Part shown: piece by piece, positions 1 to 7,987 of the stretch
How positions within the stretch are numbered: position 1 is the first letter of the stretch
Layout: each line of letters begins with the position of its first letter
DNA from: an uncultured Lachnospiraceae bacterium
GTDB lineage: Bacteria > Bacillota > Clostridia > Lachnospirales > Lachnospiraceae
Direction: 5' to 3'
DNA length: 64,000 nt
Assembly: GCA_902794825.1 (NCBI GenBank)
Contig: CADBIU010000008.1
Location: 1 to 64,000 of the forward strand
Translations under genes and position numbers: made by a program
The notes under the pieces: model-generated
Told to the model about the DNA's origin: nothing
What the model saw: only the letters and a program-made list of their open reading frames with translations
Databases searched by the model: none

Positions 1-141
1 TGTATGCCGATCGATGATCAAAACTATTTGGACACTTTAGCCGGGTTGGAGGCAAAGCCGGAGTATGAGGTTTTTTATGAAGTGATCCGAAAGATGTGCA
101 GCGAAAAGATAAGACTGGAGCAGGAGGCGGAGATTGTATGA
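1..141 (+). CDS. 3' end of an unidentified gene (partial)
   Basis: The first frame is open from the left edge to a TGA and gives 46 residues, ending in the charged helical tail KIRLEQEAEIV. The start and most of the protein lie outside the window, so I cannot assign a family. A GC-rich hairpin with a T-rich tail begins about 70 bases after the stop and fits as its terminator. The next gene, a decayed transporter, has its own ribosome site, so nothing here says the two were co-transcribed. Confidence 0.5.
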   Translation, partial: CMPIDDQNYLDTLAGLEAKPEYEVFYEVIRKMCSEKIRLEQEAEIV

Positions 142-213
142 TATTGGGGGCAGCCTGCCAGGAAATAATACTATACGGCGCATGCTGTATATGATACCGG
201 GAAACAGGAGGGA

Positions 214-243
214 AAGGAGCGCGACGGCGCTCCTTCCGTTTTA
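214..243 (+). terminator. Rho-independent terminator
   Basis: A perfect 9-bp stem AAGGAGCGC / GCGCTCCTT with a four-base loop is followed by CCGTTTTAT. It separates the partial gene at the left edge from the AEC-type transporter remnant. Confidence 0.7.
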
Positions 244-323
244 TACCACTTGTGTGTATCCTGTTCTGCGGGTTTGGGGTTATAATTCTCTCATGAGTTG
301 TTCGGAACTGAGAGGTATTACGT

Positions 324-1006
324 ATGATCGCTATGCTGCGGCTTCAATTTATCATATTCTCGCTGATCGGGATCGGGTTCGTGACCCGCAAAAAGGGGAT
401 CGTCAGCCGCGAAGGGCAAAGGAGCATCACGGATCTTGTGATCAACGTGGTACTTCCCTGCAACATTGTCACGTCCTTTGTGCAGGAACTGCCGGACAGC
501 GCGCTGAGGGACTGCGTGATGATCTTTCTGATCTCGGTGGGCATGGAGATCATGTGCATGCTCTATGCCAGGATCGCCTACGGAAACGTGGAGGCGAACA
601 GGCAGATGTTTCGATCGTGCCGGAGTGGGTCTTTGACATGCTGCAGACTGTGGGCCGCTGCAACACGGGTCTTTCCATGATGGTGATCGGCATGATCCTG
701 TCCGACATCGACAGAAAGCAGCTTATGGACAAGCTGGTGATCCGATACACTCTGGAGCGCCTGATCGTTATTCCGGGAGTTCTGGGAATGATCCTTCTGG
801 GCCTTGCCAGGATTGGCATTGTCACCGGCCTTGCGCCCAACCTGGCCGTCCTTCTTGCGGCGATGCCCGCGCCCGCCACGACCAGCATGCTTTCGTCAAA
901 ATATAACTGCGCCCCGGACTTCGCCACCAAGATGGTTATCCTGTCGACACTGTGCTCGATCCCGACCATTTTCCTGTGGGGACTGGTGTTGAAGGCGAGC
1001 GGGTGA
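324..1006 (+). pseudogene. AEC (auxin efflux carrier) family transporter, internal deletion
   Basis: The N-terminal part (from ATG 324, after GAGAGG) resembles the first helices of AEC/malate permease transporters, with the motif DLVINVVLPCNIVTSF. At about 600 the family similarity jumps to another frame and resumes with VPEWVFDMLQTVGRCNTGLS, then MMVIGMILSDI and the C-terminal helices AVLLAAMPAPATTSML, ending at TGA 1006. AEC proteins are normally near 310 residues; only about 220 are represented and the middle helices are missing. The joint both removes and frameshifts sequence, so no functional carrier is expected. The flanking parts keep good codons, so the lesion is recent or an assembly error. 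Confidence 0.75.
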
Positions 1007-1106
1007 GAAAAACCGATAATGACAAGTATAGGGAACCGGGATATTTTGCAGACTGCATGCAAAGTATTGGAGCATACAGAGAAATTTCACAGGGAGGAAA
1101 TTGAAT

Positions 1107-2609
1107 ATGAAATCGCGTATGAAATCACAGATGAAGAAACTGTTCGCAACCCTGATCACTGTCAGTGTGGTTGTCAGTCTCCTGTCCGGATGTGGCGGCT
1201 CAAATGGGTCCGGAGGATCCGGCGGTTCTGCGGGGGACCAGCAGGCACCTGCCCAGACAGCGGCCCAGGGGGCCGGTGGAAGCTCGAAAGACGAGGGCGC
1301 GCCGCCGACGGTAAGTGATGCGGAAAACACGTATATTATCCTGGTTCAGGACGCCGATGACGCGTCGCCGATTTCCGGCGCTGTGGTGCAGTTCTGCTCG
1401 AGTACCCAGTGTATGGTGGGGCGCACAGACACAACCGGCGCGGCGTCTTTTGAATCCGATCCCGGAAGCTACACGGCCCATGTACTCAAAGTGCCTGAGG
1501 GGTATGAGGTGACGGGAGAAGAAATTGCGCTGTCGGCCGATAACCGGACGGCAGTGTTTGCGATCCGCAAGGCGGGCGCGGCAAAAGAGAGCGGCTCGGA
1601 AGCAGATACGGCTCCTTCCAACGGCAAGAATGCAAAAGCCTGGGATCTGCCGCTTGCCGGTTTCTCCTTTACGGTTCCGGAAAGCTTCAGAAGCTGCAAG
1701 GGGCAGCTGTACTATGCCGATCGCGGGGAGACGGATTACGGTTCGGAGATTTTCTCCGCGGACATTATCTATCTGGCGAGAACGGATGAAGAGAAAGCCG
1801 CCTTCGAAGAGAAGGCTGCCGGCGCCACGGAATTAACGCCGGAGCTTCAGGCTGTGACTGACGAGTATTACGACAACCGCAATCCGGGCCTGGTCTCTTT
1901 TGTCTGTGCCGGGAAAGAGATTGATTCCCAGAAGATCACAGACACTGTGCTGTATGGCCTTCCGGCCAGGGAGTTCACACAGGTCGGGGAGTCTGACAAA
2001 TATAATTTCTACTTCATCGTTCCCGACTATACGGGGTATGAGGACTTTCTGCGTGAGAATCTCGGCGATGAGCTGTATGAGGAGTTCGATGCGCAGCTGA
2101 AAAATGCGGGGTCGCTTAAGGCGCAGGTCTCCGTAAAGGATCCTGTAAGGCCGGTCACCGCGGCGGGAACCGGGGAACAGTTTGTATTTGAGACCACGGA
2201 TCTGGACGGAAAGGCCGTGTCAAGCGCGGATCTTTTTGCCGGTCATAAGGTGACTATGATCAATATCTGGGCCACCTGGTGCGATCCCTGCAAGAATGAG
2301 CTCCCGGAGCTGGAGGAGTTTGCCAAGGAACTGGCCGGAAAAGACTGCCAGATCATCGGAATCTGCGAAGATACATCCTATGACGACACTGCCGCCGCCG
2401 AGGCAAAAGAGATCCTCGCGAAGGCAGGTGTCACCTATCCCAACATTAAGGCGACGGATGAGATGCTTGAGATGATGACGTGTCTCGCTATGCCGACATC
2501 CTACTTTGTGGACAGCAGCGGCCATGTCCTTACGACTCCGATAAAGGGCGCGGATTTTGAAAAATACAGAGAGAAGCTCGAGGAGGCGCTGAAGCTTGCG
2601 GGAGAGTGA
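1107..2609 (+). CDS. TlpA-like thioredoxin lipoprotein with a carboxypeptidase-regulatory-like domain
   Basis: Predicted 500-residue lipoprotein. ATG 1107 is chosen over an in-frame TTG six bases upstream because AGGGAGG sits about 9 bases before it. A signal peptide ends in the lipobox LLSGC (Cys 29), followed by a Gly/Ser/Gln-rich tether. Residues about 70-140 (SPISGAVVQFCSS, then GAASFESDPGSYTAHV) look like a Cna-B or carboxypeptidase-regulatory beta sandwich. The middle is unassigned. From about residue 355 there is a TlpA/ResA thioredoxin fold with WATWCDPCKNELPELEEF (CxxC). The role is probably extracytoplasmic thiol exchange; the substrate is unknown. The last 28 bases of the gene are duplicated in tandem just downstream. 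Confidence 0.85.
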   Translation: MKSRMKSQMKKLFATLITVSVVVSLLSGCGGSNGSGGSGGSAGDQQAPAQTAAQGAGGSSKDEGAPPTVSDAENTYIILVQDADDASPISGAVVQFCSSTQCMVGRTDTTGAASFESDPGSYTAHVLKVPEGYEVTGEEIALSADNRTAVFAIRKAGAAKESGSEADTAPSNGKNAKAWDLPLAGFSFTVPESFRSCKGQLYYADRGETDYGSEIFSADIIYLARTDEEKAAFEEKAAGATELTPELQAVTDEYYDNRNPGLVSFVCAGKEIDSQKITDTVLYGLPAREFTQVGESDKYNFYFIVPDYTGYEDFLRENLGDELYEEFDAQLKNAGSLKAQVSVKDPVRPVTAAGTGEQFVFETTDLDGKAVSSADLFAGHKVTMINIWATWCDPCKNELPELEEFAKELAGKDCQIIGICEDTSYDDTAAAEAKEILAKAGVTYPNIKATDEMLEMMTCLAMPTSYFVDSSGHVLTTPIKGADFEKYREKLEEALKLAGE

Positions 2610-2636
2610 GGAGGCACTGAAGCTTGCGGGAGAGTG
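2581..2636 (+). repeat. 28-bp tandem duplication across the stop codon of the TlpA-like gene
   Basis: The units 2581-2608 and 2609-2636 differ at one position (GCGCT versus GCACT). Each carries the same gene tail, AAGCTTGCGGGAGAGTG, running into a stop. The second copy lies wholly downstream of the functional stop. Confidence 0.9.
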
Positions 2637-2672
2637 AGCCTGCGCAATGACCGAATCCGTGCAATCGTAAAC

Positions 2673-2700
2673 TTGACTAACTTTTTGTGTACTTTATAAT
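2673..2700 (+). promoter_or_regulatory. Sigma-A-type promoter of the small secreted protein
   Basis: TTGACT (2673-2678), 16-base spacer, TATAAT (2695-2700). The predicted transcript starts near 2707, about 40 bases before the ATG of the next gene. One of the closest matches to consensus in the window. Confidence 0.75.
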
Positions 2701-2749
2701 ACAAGGTAGTAGATTAATTTCCCGGAGATACTTTTTAGGTAAGTCAAGA

Positions 2750-3121
2750 ATGAAACTTAGAAATATGATCCTCAGAACAATGCTTGTGGCCGGTGTTGCG
2801 TGCGGCGCTGTTGCAGTTCACCCTGCAGTAACTTATGCAGCCGGAACCGCCAATGCAGCAAAGGTCGGGAATCATGATCACATATATGTCAGAAGCCAGC
2901 AGATGGATTACACAACAGAGCAGGGCGAGAAATTGAACCTGACTGTAAACGCCAACAGTGATGAGACTGCTATGGTTGTATATTTTGGCAACAAGCAGCG
3001 CGCAAAGGTAGAGATGAACGAGAACGGCCAATACGTGGTTACTGAGGGCGAGCTCTCCGAGACAGACGCTGAGAAGCTTGCAGAGACAGCTGCCAACAAC
3101 GGCCAGTGGAGAGAGATGTAA
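2750..3121 (+). CDS. Small secreted protein, unknown function
   Basis: A 123-residue protein with a cleavable signal peptide (basic MKLRNMILR, a hydrophobic core, then VTYAAGTANA). The mature part is hydrophilic with a predicted beta-rich middle (VYFGNKQRAKVEMNENGQYVV) and an acidic helical end (SETDAEKLAETAANN). No cysteine motif, LPXTG or lipobox is visible and I do not recognise a family. It is monocistronic: a near-consensus promoter lies just upstream and a strong hairpin terminator follows. That arrangement suggests an abundant exported product. The ribosome site is weak (AGG about 11 bases before ATG), so the exact start is moderately certain. Confidence 0.7.
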   Translation: MKLRNMILRTMLVAGVACGAVAVHPAVTYAAGTANAAKVGNHDHIYVRSQQMDYTTEQGEKLNLTVNANSDETAMVVYFGNKQRAKVEMNENGQYVVTEGELSETDAEKLAETAANNGQWREM

Positions 3122-3197
3122 TCCCGGCATTGCTGAGAATCAAAAAAGAGAATAAGCGGAGGAGGTCCTGCTGATTTAAGGACGTCCATATGAAATG

Positions 3198-3232
3198 AAA
3201 AATCGGTCCGGCTGTTTGCCAGGCCGATTTTT
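3198..3232. terminator. Bidirectional terminator
   Basis: The stem AAAAATCGG / CCGATTTTT encloses a GC-rich inner region (TCCGGCTG...CCAGG). A-rich and T-rich flanks make it usable in both directions. It ends the small secreted protein gene and may also end the leftward gene at 3358-3573. Confidence 0.75.
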
Positions 3233-3302
3233 CGTTGTGGGAAGGTGGTTGATTCGTTGAGTACTTAATGCGATAAGCACTTTTTATATGAAGGCGTCGT
3301 TG

Positions 3303-3381
3303 GGCTGGTTCATTCCGAACCTTCGGAGCCATGGTTTTCTAAGCGGCTTTGGCTGGTTCACTCGGAACCTGCGGAACCGTG
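3303..3381. repeat. Decayed 31-bp direct repeat at the 3' end of the DUF4342-like gene
   Basis: The copies 3303-3333 and 3351-3381 match at about 26 of 31 positions and both begin GGCTGGTTCA. The right copy covers the stop codon and last codons of the leftward gene; the left copy lies downstream of it in the gene's own direction. Confidence 0.7.
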
Positions 3382-3573
3382 ATCCTCTTTGGAGAAATCG
3401 CCCACGAAGAAGTAGCCGACATCGAAGAAGAGGGCGATGATCAGCACCGGGACGAGAGCCTGCCAGAAGAACAGCATCAGCAGCGCGAACATGAGGGTGG
3501 GCATTTCGATGATGGTCTTGTCGTTTCTTGTGACGACGAAAGTGGTTTCTTTAATAAAACGGATGATTTTCAT
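3358..3573 (-). CDS. Small DUF4342-like membrane protein
   Basis: A 71-residue protein. On the minus strand GGAGG sits 8 bases before the ATG at 3573. The first half, IRFIKETTFVVTRNDKTIIEMP, follows the beta-hairpin pattern of DUF4342 proteins (a repeated I/V-rich strand, a dGK/dK turn, then a conserved proline). A long hydrophobic segment comes next (LMFALLMLFFWQALVPVLIIALFF), followed by an acidic tail. In the known family this layout occurs in small membrane-linked proteins of unknown role. The assignment rests on pattern only, and another small membrane protein family is possible. The gene runs divergently from the PP2C gene at 3766. Confidence 0.6.
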   Translation of the reverse strand: MKIIRFIKETTFVVTRNDKTIIEMPTLMFALLMLFFWQALVPVLIIALFFDVGYFFVGDFSKEDHGSAGSE

Positions 3574-3765
3574 GATTTAACCTCCATATTAATCGTTTTC
3601 AGTAGTTTTTGTTCATCTGATGGTAAAAGGATACCGCCGGAATATGAAAAAATCTTGAGAGATAGATTAAAACAACATTAAAAATACTAAGGTCTGCAGT
3701 TGCAATAAATGATAGAATACTAATCAGGACGCAGGGGTAAGAACCCTTATCAGAGGAGAATTCAG

Positions 3766-5205
3766 ATGAAAACGCGGTTAGGGGCATTCTTTGAGCGGAT
3801 GAGTAAGATATACGAAGAGGACGGTCTGTTCCATGACACGGAGGTGCGGGCCAATGAGCTGATCGTGAGGGTTTTGATCGCAAATGCGATCATTATTGTG
3901 CTCATTCTGGTCGCTGTGATCGCGGGGGTGTTCCCTGTGTCGGGGCTGATTTTGCCGAGGCTGGGGATAGCGCTGGTGGAGATCCTGATTCTGGGGGCTA
4001 TATCATACAAGGTAAAGCAGGACGCCTGGTGGCTCAAATATGTGCTGCTGCTGGGGCTTATGACTGTCTATGCGCAGCTTGACTCATTGCTCACGCACAA
4101 GGTGGCGATCCTGATGGTGATTCCTGTGCTGTGCTCGAGCCGCTATTTTTCAAGGATACTGACCATCGCGATGGCGGGGCTGTCAACGGTGGTGTTTTTT
4201 GTGTCGGGCTTTCTGGGGGCATATTTTGGCTGGGTCAATATGAACGACGTGAGGCTTCCGGTGGGCACGACTTTTACAGACACGGGAATCTGGCTGGGGA
4301 GCGGCATTGAGGAGACGCTGGACCGCACGCAGTACGCACGCGACACGCTGCTTTTCAGTTATGTGCCTAAGCTGTTGATGTTTTCCATCGCGGCGGTGGT
4401 CGCTGCGGAGATCGCAAGGCGCGGGCGTGAGATGGTCCATGAGCAGAAGGAACTGAGTGAGAGCAGCGCGCGGCTGGAGACGGAGCTGAAGATGGCGGAG
4501 CAGATCCAGGAGGGAGTGCTGCCGAACATTTATCCGCCTTTTCCGGACCGGAGGGAGTTTGATATCTACGCGACCATGAACGCGGCGAGGGAGGTCGGCG
4601 GCGACTTCTACGACTTCTTCCTGGTGGATGATGACCACCTGGCGCTGGTCGTGGCCGACGTGAGCGGCAAAGGAGTGCCGGCTGCGCTCTTTATGATGGC
4701 GTCGAAGATCATTCTGGCCAACAACGCGATGGTGGGAATGTCGCCGGCCAAAGTATTGGAGGCCACCAATTCGGCGGTCTGCTCCAACAACCCGCAGGAG
4801 ATGTTTGTAACGGTATGGTTTGGGATACTGGAGATCAGCAGCGGTATTTTGACAGCGGCGAATGCGGGGCACGAGTACCCGGTGCTCAAACAGGGAGAGA
4901 GATTCGAACTGCTTAAGGACAAGCATGGGCTTGTGATCGGGGCTTTTGAAGGAATAAAGTATAAGGAATATCAGATCCAGCTGCACCCGGGCGACAAGCT
5001 GTTCCTGTACTCGGACGGCGTGCCGGAGGCGACAGCCCCGGATCTGCAGCTGTTCGGAACGGAGCGGATGCTGGAGGCCCTGAATCAGGATCCGGAGGGG
5101 GCACCGCGAGCCATACTTTCCAATGTGCAGCATGCTGTGGACAAGTTTGTGGGAGTCGCGGAGCAGTTCGACGATCTGACGATGCTGTGTCTGTCGTATA
5201 AATGA
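3766..5205 (+). CDS. Membrane SpoIIE-type PP2C serine/threonine phosphatase (paralogue A)
   Basis: A 479-residue protein starting 9 bases after AGAGGAG. Residues about 25-215 hold several hydrophobic segments forming an undefined membrane sensor. A short coiled coil follows (EQKELSESSARLETELKMAEQIQEGVLP), then a PPM/SpoIIE phosphatase domain with the metal-binding motifs GGDFYDFF (about residue 277), VADVSGKG, NAGHEYP, YSDGVPEA and QFDDLTML, all intact. The family dephosphorylates Ser/Thr on partners such as anti-anti-sigma proteins, using two divalent metals. No kinase or STAS partner is nearby, so the target is unknown. Two paralogues with almost the same catalytic domain lie at 19306 and 24339. 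Confidence 0.9.
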   Translation: MKTRLGAFFERMSKIYEEDGLFHDTEVRANELIVRVLIANAIIIVLILVAVIAGVFPVSGLILPRLGIALVEILILGAISYKVKQDAWWLKYVLLLGLMTVYAQLDSLLTHKVAILMVIPVLCSSRYFSRILTIAMAGLSTVVFFVSGFLGAYFGWVNMNDVRLPVGTTFTDTGIWLGSGIEETLDRTQYARDTLLFSYVPKLLMFSIAAVVAAEIARRGREMVHEQKELSESSARLETELKMAEQIQEGVLPNIYPPFPDRREFDIYATMNAAREVGGDFYDFFLVDDDHLALVVADVSGKGVPAALFMMASKIILANNAMVGMSPAKVLEATNSAVCSNNPQEMFVTVWFGILEISSGILTAANAGHEYPVLKQGERFELLKDKHGLVIGAFEGIKYKEYQIQLHPGDKLFLYSDGVPEATAPDLQLFGTERMLEALNQDPEGAPRAILSNVQHAVDKFVGVAEQFDDLTMLCLSYK

Positions 5206-5245
5206 GCAGGGTAGAAAAAGTCCATAAATTGATCGGTTTTTGTCC

Positions 5246-5273
5246 TTGTTTTTGGTTGGGAAGGTTGTAGAAT
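5246..5273 (+). promoter_or_regulatory. Candidate promoter of the MATE remnant
   Basis: TTGTTT (5246-5251), 16-base spacer, TAGAAT (5268-5273). It lies about 70 bases before the MATE start. A plausible but imperfect match. Confidence 0.4.
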
Positions 5274-5345
5274 AATCGATCGTAGAAAAAGATTGATTAA
5301 AGAAGAATAACCAAAATATCGAAGAAAGAAGATGAAACTGATCAA

Positions 5346-5930
5346 ATGACTGCACATGCTTTGCCGAGGCCCCATAAGTCGAGGCGTTTACGTAACCCGT
5401 TTGTTTCCGCGCAGGAAGAGGTTCAGACCGCGGAGCCGCTTCTGTTTTCTGACTCGGCGCTTTATGCGCTTCTTATTCCTATTATTATAGAGCAGTTCCT
5501 GAACGCTCTTATGGGAATGACAGACACGATGATGATCTCCAATCTGGGGAGCGCCGCGATCTCGGCTGTCTCTCTTACAGATTCCATCAACACGCTGATG
5601 ATTCAGGTTTTTGCCGCACTGGCAGCGGGCGGAACGGTCATCTGCTCGCAGTATCTGGGGCAGAAGAATCTTGAACAGTGCAACAAAGCAGCCAGGCAGC
5701 TGCTGCTCATTATTCTGGTGCTGTCAGGGAGTATCGCGGCGTTTTGCTTTACTCTGAGGAGGCCGCTCCTGACTATGATCTTCGGGCAGGTGTCCGAGGA
5801 GGTTATGGACGCGTCGCTGATCTATTTCCAGATCACGGTGCTGTCGTATCCTTTCTTCGCGCTGTTTCAGGGCGGCGCGGGGCTCTACAGGGCGTGCGGA
5901 GACAGCAAGCTTCCGAAAATCTGTAATTGA
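5346..5930 (+). pseudogene. MATE family efflux pump, truncated after about 190 residues
   Basis: The translation is a clear MATE N-terminus: PIIIEQFLNALMGMTDTMMIS, AAGGTVICSQYLGQKN and FQGGAGLYRACGDSKLP. These cover roughly the first five of twelve helices. Just after GDSKLP, where full-length proteins continue, the frame ends in KICN and a stop, then a terminator hairpin follows. Family members are about 450 residues, so about 250 are missing and no functional antiporter is expected. The ribosome site before ATG 5346 is weak. A five-codon reading frame (MKLIK) at 5332 ends in a TGA that overlaps the ATG. The loss resembles the internal losses at about 600, 10803 and 31512. Confidence 0.75.
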
Positions 5931-5945
5931 ATAAATGGTATAATT

Positions 5946-5980
5946 AACCGCGGGCGGCTTATAGTCGTCCGCGGTTTTAC
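5946..5980 (+). terminator. Terminator after the MATE remnant
   Basis: AACCGCGG pairs with CCGCGGTT around a short loop, followed by TTTTAC. A second, partial copy of the right arm (CCGTCCGCGGTTTT) lies 25 bases further on, suggesting duplication of the terminator. Confidence 0.65.
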
Positions 5981-6054
5981 GTGTTAAGATGGCGTTAGGC
6001 CGTCCGCGGTTTTCCGCGTGTGGCTGGTCAGATTCTCACGGGATTGTGAGATTA

Positions 6055-6082
6055 TTGTCAGAATGTATAGGATTTGCATAAT
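6055..6082 (+). promoter_or_regulatory. Promoter of the VanY-like gene
   Basis: TTGTCA (6055-6060), 16-base spacer, CATAAT (6077-6082). It lies about 50 bases before ATG 6132. A small hairpin (TCTCAC / GTGAGA) precedes it and may be an operator or the end of the upstream unit. Confidence 0.5.
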
Positions 6083-6131
6083 ATGCATTGCTTATGCATT
6101 TGGTGCGGTGCAGTAACTTGAGGGAAATAAG

Positions 6132-6710
6132 ATGGAGAAACATCCAATTGATTACTTAATATTGGTGAATCCTTTTCATAAGATTCCTGAGGACTTCGTT
6201 GACAACCTGGAGCTGGTTGAGATGAAGGGTTATGACGACGAGGTCTTTCGCGTGGAGAAGGAGGCGGCGCGGCAGTTCTGCGGGCTGCAGGCGGCGGCTG
6301 CGGAGAAGGGGATTGAAATTCTGCTGTCTTCGGCGTATCGGAGCGTGGAGAAGCAGCGCGCGATCAAAGAAGAGTTCACCGCGGAATATGGGGTGGACTA
6401 TGCGAAGCGCTATGTCGCCGAGCCGGGATGCAGTGAGCATCATACGGGGCTTGCACTGGATTTTGTGGCAAAGATTGGCGGCAAGTGGCTGATCGAGAAT
6501 GATGAGATCGTTAAGCGGGCAGGGAACTTTGAACCGGTTTACGATCTTTTGCCGCGGTTTGGGTTTATACTGCGCTATTTGAAAGGGAAGGAAGCGATCA
6601 CCGGGTATCCGGCGGAGCCGTGGCACATTCGTTATGTCGGGGATCCGGAGGTCGCGGCGGAGATCGCGGAGCGGGGGATTACGCTGGAGGAGTATTGCGA
6701 GATGCGGTGA
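6132..6710 (+). CDS. VanY-type D-alanyl-D-alanine carboxypeptidase (peptidase M15B)
   Basis: A 192-residue protein with the M15 zinc peptidase signature: SSAYRSVEKQ, then CSEHHTGLALDF (S-x-H-x-x-G-x-A-x-D zinc-binding box), and EPWHIRYVG with the catalytic Glu and third zinc His. Known members remove the terminal D-Ala of peptidoglycan stem peptides. No signal peptide or N-terminal membrane anchor is visible, which is unusual for VanY and hints at action on cytoplasmic precursors or at a missed upstream start. It has its own promoter candidate. Polysaccharide genes follow, consistent with an envelope role. Resistance to glycopeptides cannot be inferred because no VanH, VanA or VanX homologue is present. 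Confidence 0.85.
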   Translation: MEKHPIDYLILVNPFHKIPEDFVDNLELVEMKGYDDEVFRVEKEAARQFCGLQAAAAEKGIEILLSSAYRSVEKQRAIKEEFTAEYGVDYAKRYVAEPGCSEHHTGLALDFVAKIGGKWLIENDEIVKRAGNFEPVYDLLPRFGFILRYLKGKEAITGYPAEPWHIRYVGDPEVAAEIAERGITLEEYCEMR

Positions 6711-6861
6711 GCGCGGCTGCGCGGCAGCGAATCTGAGGTGGATCTCTTCGAGGGAAATTAGCGGAGAGGAAATCGCAAGGTATCGGGGAATCGTGGAAAA
6801 GGAAGAAAAGGAGTATCAGGAGCTGTTTGCGAAGGTGATGGAGGAGATGTAAGGTATTAAG
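6711..6861 (+). other. Short gap with a coding-like frame tail
   Basis: Between the VanY-like stop and the glycosyltransferase start, one forward frame reads SREISGEEIARYRGIVEKE then EKEYQELFAKVMEEM before a TAA at 6850-6852. It looks like the helical tail of a protein but has no credible start in this frame, so it may be the remnant of a lost gene or chance. Confidence 0.25.
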
Positions 6862-7914
6862 ATGGAATGGGAAATTCAAATGGATTCAATTGAATACTTT
6901 GAAAAAAAACCTTTGGTTTCTGTTATAATCCCAGTGTATAATGTCAGCCGGTACCTGCCGCAATGTCTGGACAGTGTGACAGGCCAGACCTATCAAAATC
7001 TTGAGATCGTTATTATAGATGACGGATCTACAGATAGGAGCGGAGATATTTGCGACCAATATGCAGAGAGAGATGACCGCATCCGGGTGATTCATTCGGA
7101 GAACCGGGGCCTTGCCTCTGCGAGAAATCTTGGACTCGAGAATATACGCGGTGATTATATATCTTTTATTGACAGCGATGACTGGATTGAACCGCATACT
7201 ATAGAAACGCTTCTGGGAACGGCGATAAAGACAGAAGCGGTTATTGTCGCGGCCAAGAGATGTTTTGAATATGTGGGAATGACACTTCATGATAAGGAAA
7301 TCGATGAGTGCCTGCGCATTTACAACGGAGAGGACTTGCTGCTTGCATTGGCAGAAGCAAAGTTTGGCAATATTGTATGGAACAAGTTCTATAGAGCGAA
7401 GTGTTTCAGTAAGATCCGGTTTCCGGATGGGTACAATTACGAAGATGTAAGTACTACATTCAGAGTAATAAAAGAAGCTGTTGACAATGGGGACTCGCTT
7501 GCGTCCCTGCCGGATGAGCTTTTTCATTATCGCGTAAGAAAAAGCAGTATTTTGAATACGTATTCCTTTAAGAACAATATTGACAGCTGGAATGCACATT
7601 ATGAAAAATATAAAGCGATGCCCGGTTTTCGGAATAAGGTCATTTCTGAATGCATCGAACCGATCAGGCGTATGTGGATGAGTTTTCCGGGCTATTCGGA
7701 AGAGGAGAAAGAAAAGGCGCGAAAGACGATCAGGGAGATGCAGGCGTTTTCAAGAAAGAATTTATGGAAAGTTTTGGGCGGAAGATTTACCAGATTTGAA
7801 AAAATGACCTGTCTGCTCTCGCAGAGCAGAAGTCTTTTTGCAATGCGGCTTGTGTCCTGGGGGAGCAGATTAAGACAAGACTACAGGTTGGAGAAGTATA
7901 TTTTTTACGATTGA
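6862..7914 (+). CDS. Family 2 glycosyltransferase
   Basis: A 350-residue cytoplasmic or membrane-associated GT-A enzyme. The N-terminus has the classical GT2 fold: LVSVIIPVYNVSRYLPQCLDS, IVIIDDGSTDRSGDICDQYA, then NRGLASARNLGLENIRGDY and the metal-binding ISFIDSDDW. The C-terminal third (EKARKTIREMQAFSRKN and on) is helical and basic, probably for membrane or acceptor contact. Such enzymes move a sugar from a nucleotide donor to a growing surface polysaccharide; the sugar cannot be told from sequence. ATG 6862 follows AAGG; ATG 6880 is an alternative. The gene begins a four-gene envelope cluster. Confidence 0.88.
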   Translation: MEWEIQMDSIEYFEKKPLVSVIIPVYNVSRYLPQCLDSVTGQTYQNLEIVIIDDGSTDRSGDICDQYAERDDRIRVIHSENRGLASARNLGLENIRGDYISFIDSDDWIEPHTIETLLGTAIKTEAVIVAAKRCFEYVGMTLHDKEIDECLRIYNGEDLLLALAEAKFGNIVWNKFYRAKCFSKIRFPDGYNYEDVSTTFRVIKEAVDNGDSLASLPDELFHYRVRKSSILNTYSFKNNIDSWNAHYEKYKAMPGFRNKVISECIEPIRRMWMSFPGYSEEEKEKARKTIREMQAFSRKNLWKVLGGRFTRFEKMTCLLSQSRSLFAMRLVSWGSRLRQDYRLEKYIFYD

Positions 7915-7987
7915 GCTTTGTGACTTTTGCCGCGGACAGCAGCAGGCAAAGACATTTTTATAAAATAAGGTAAAGAATAATCAAAGA

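Noticed and set aside
134..1006. Single 290-residue protein covering the AEC remnant
   Set aside because: The first 150 or so codons of that frame show no family similarity; the AEC N-terminus is in a different frame from 324.
3349..3681. 110-codon plus-strand frame opposite the DUF4342-like gene
   Set aside because: No ribosome site; acidic and His-rich antisense product; the minus-strand gene has GGAGG and a membrane segment.
6132..6710. Vancomycin-resistance gene cluster (with VanZ at 41476)
   Set aside because: VanH, VanA-type ligase, VanX and VanRS homologues are absent and the two genes are 35 kb apart.
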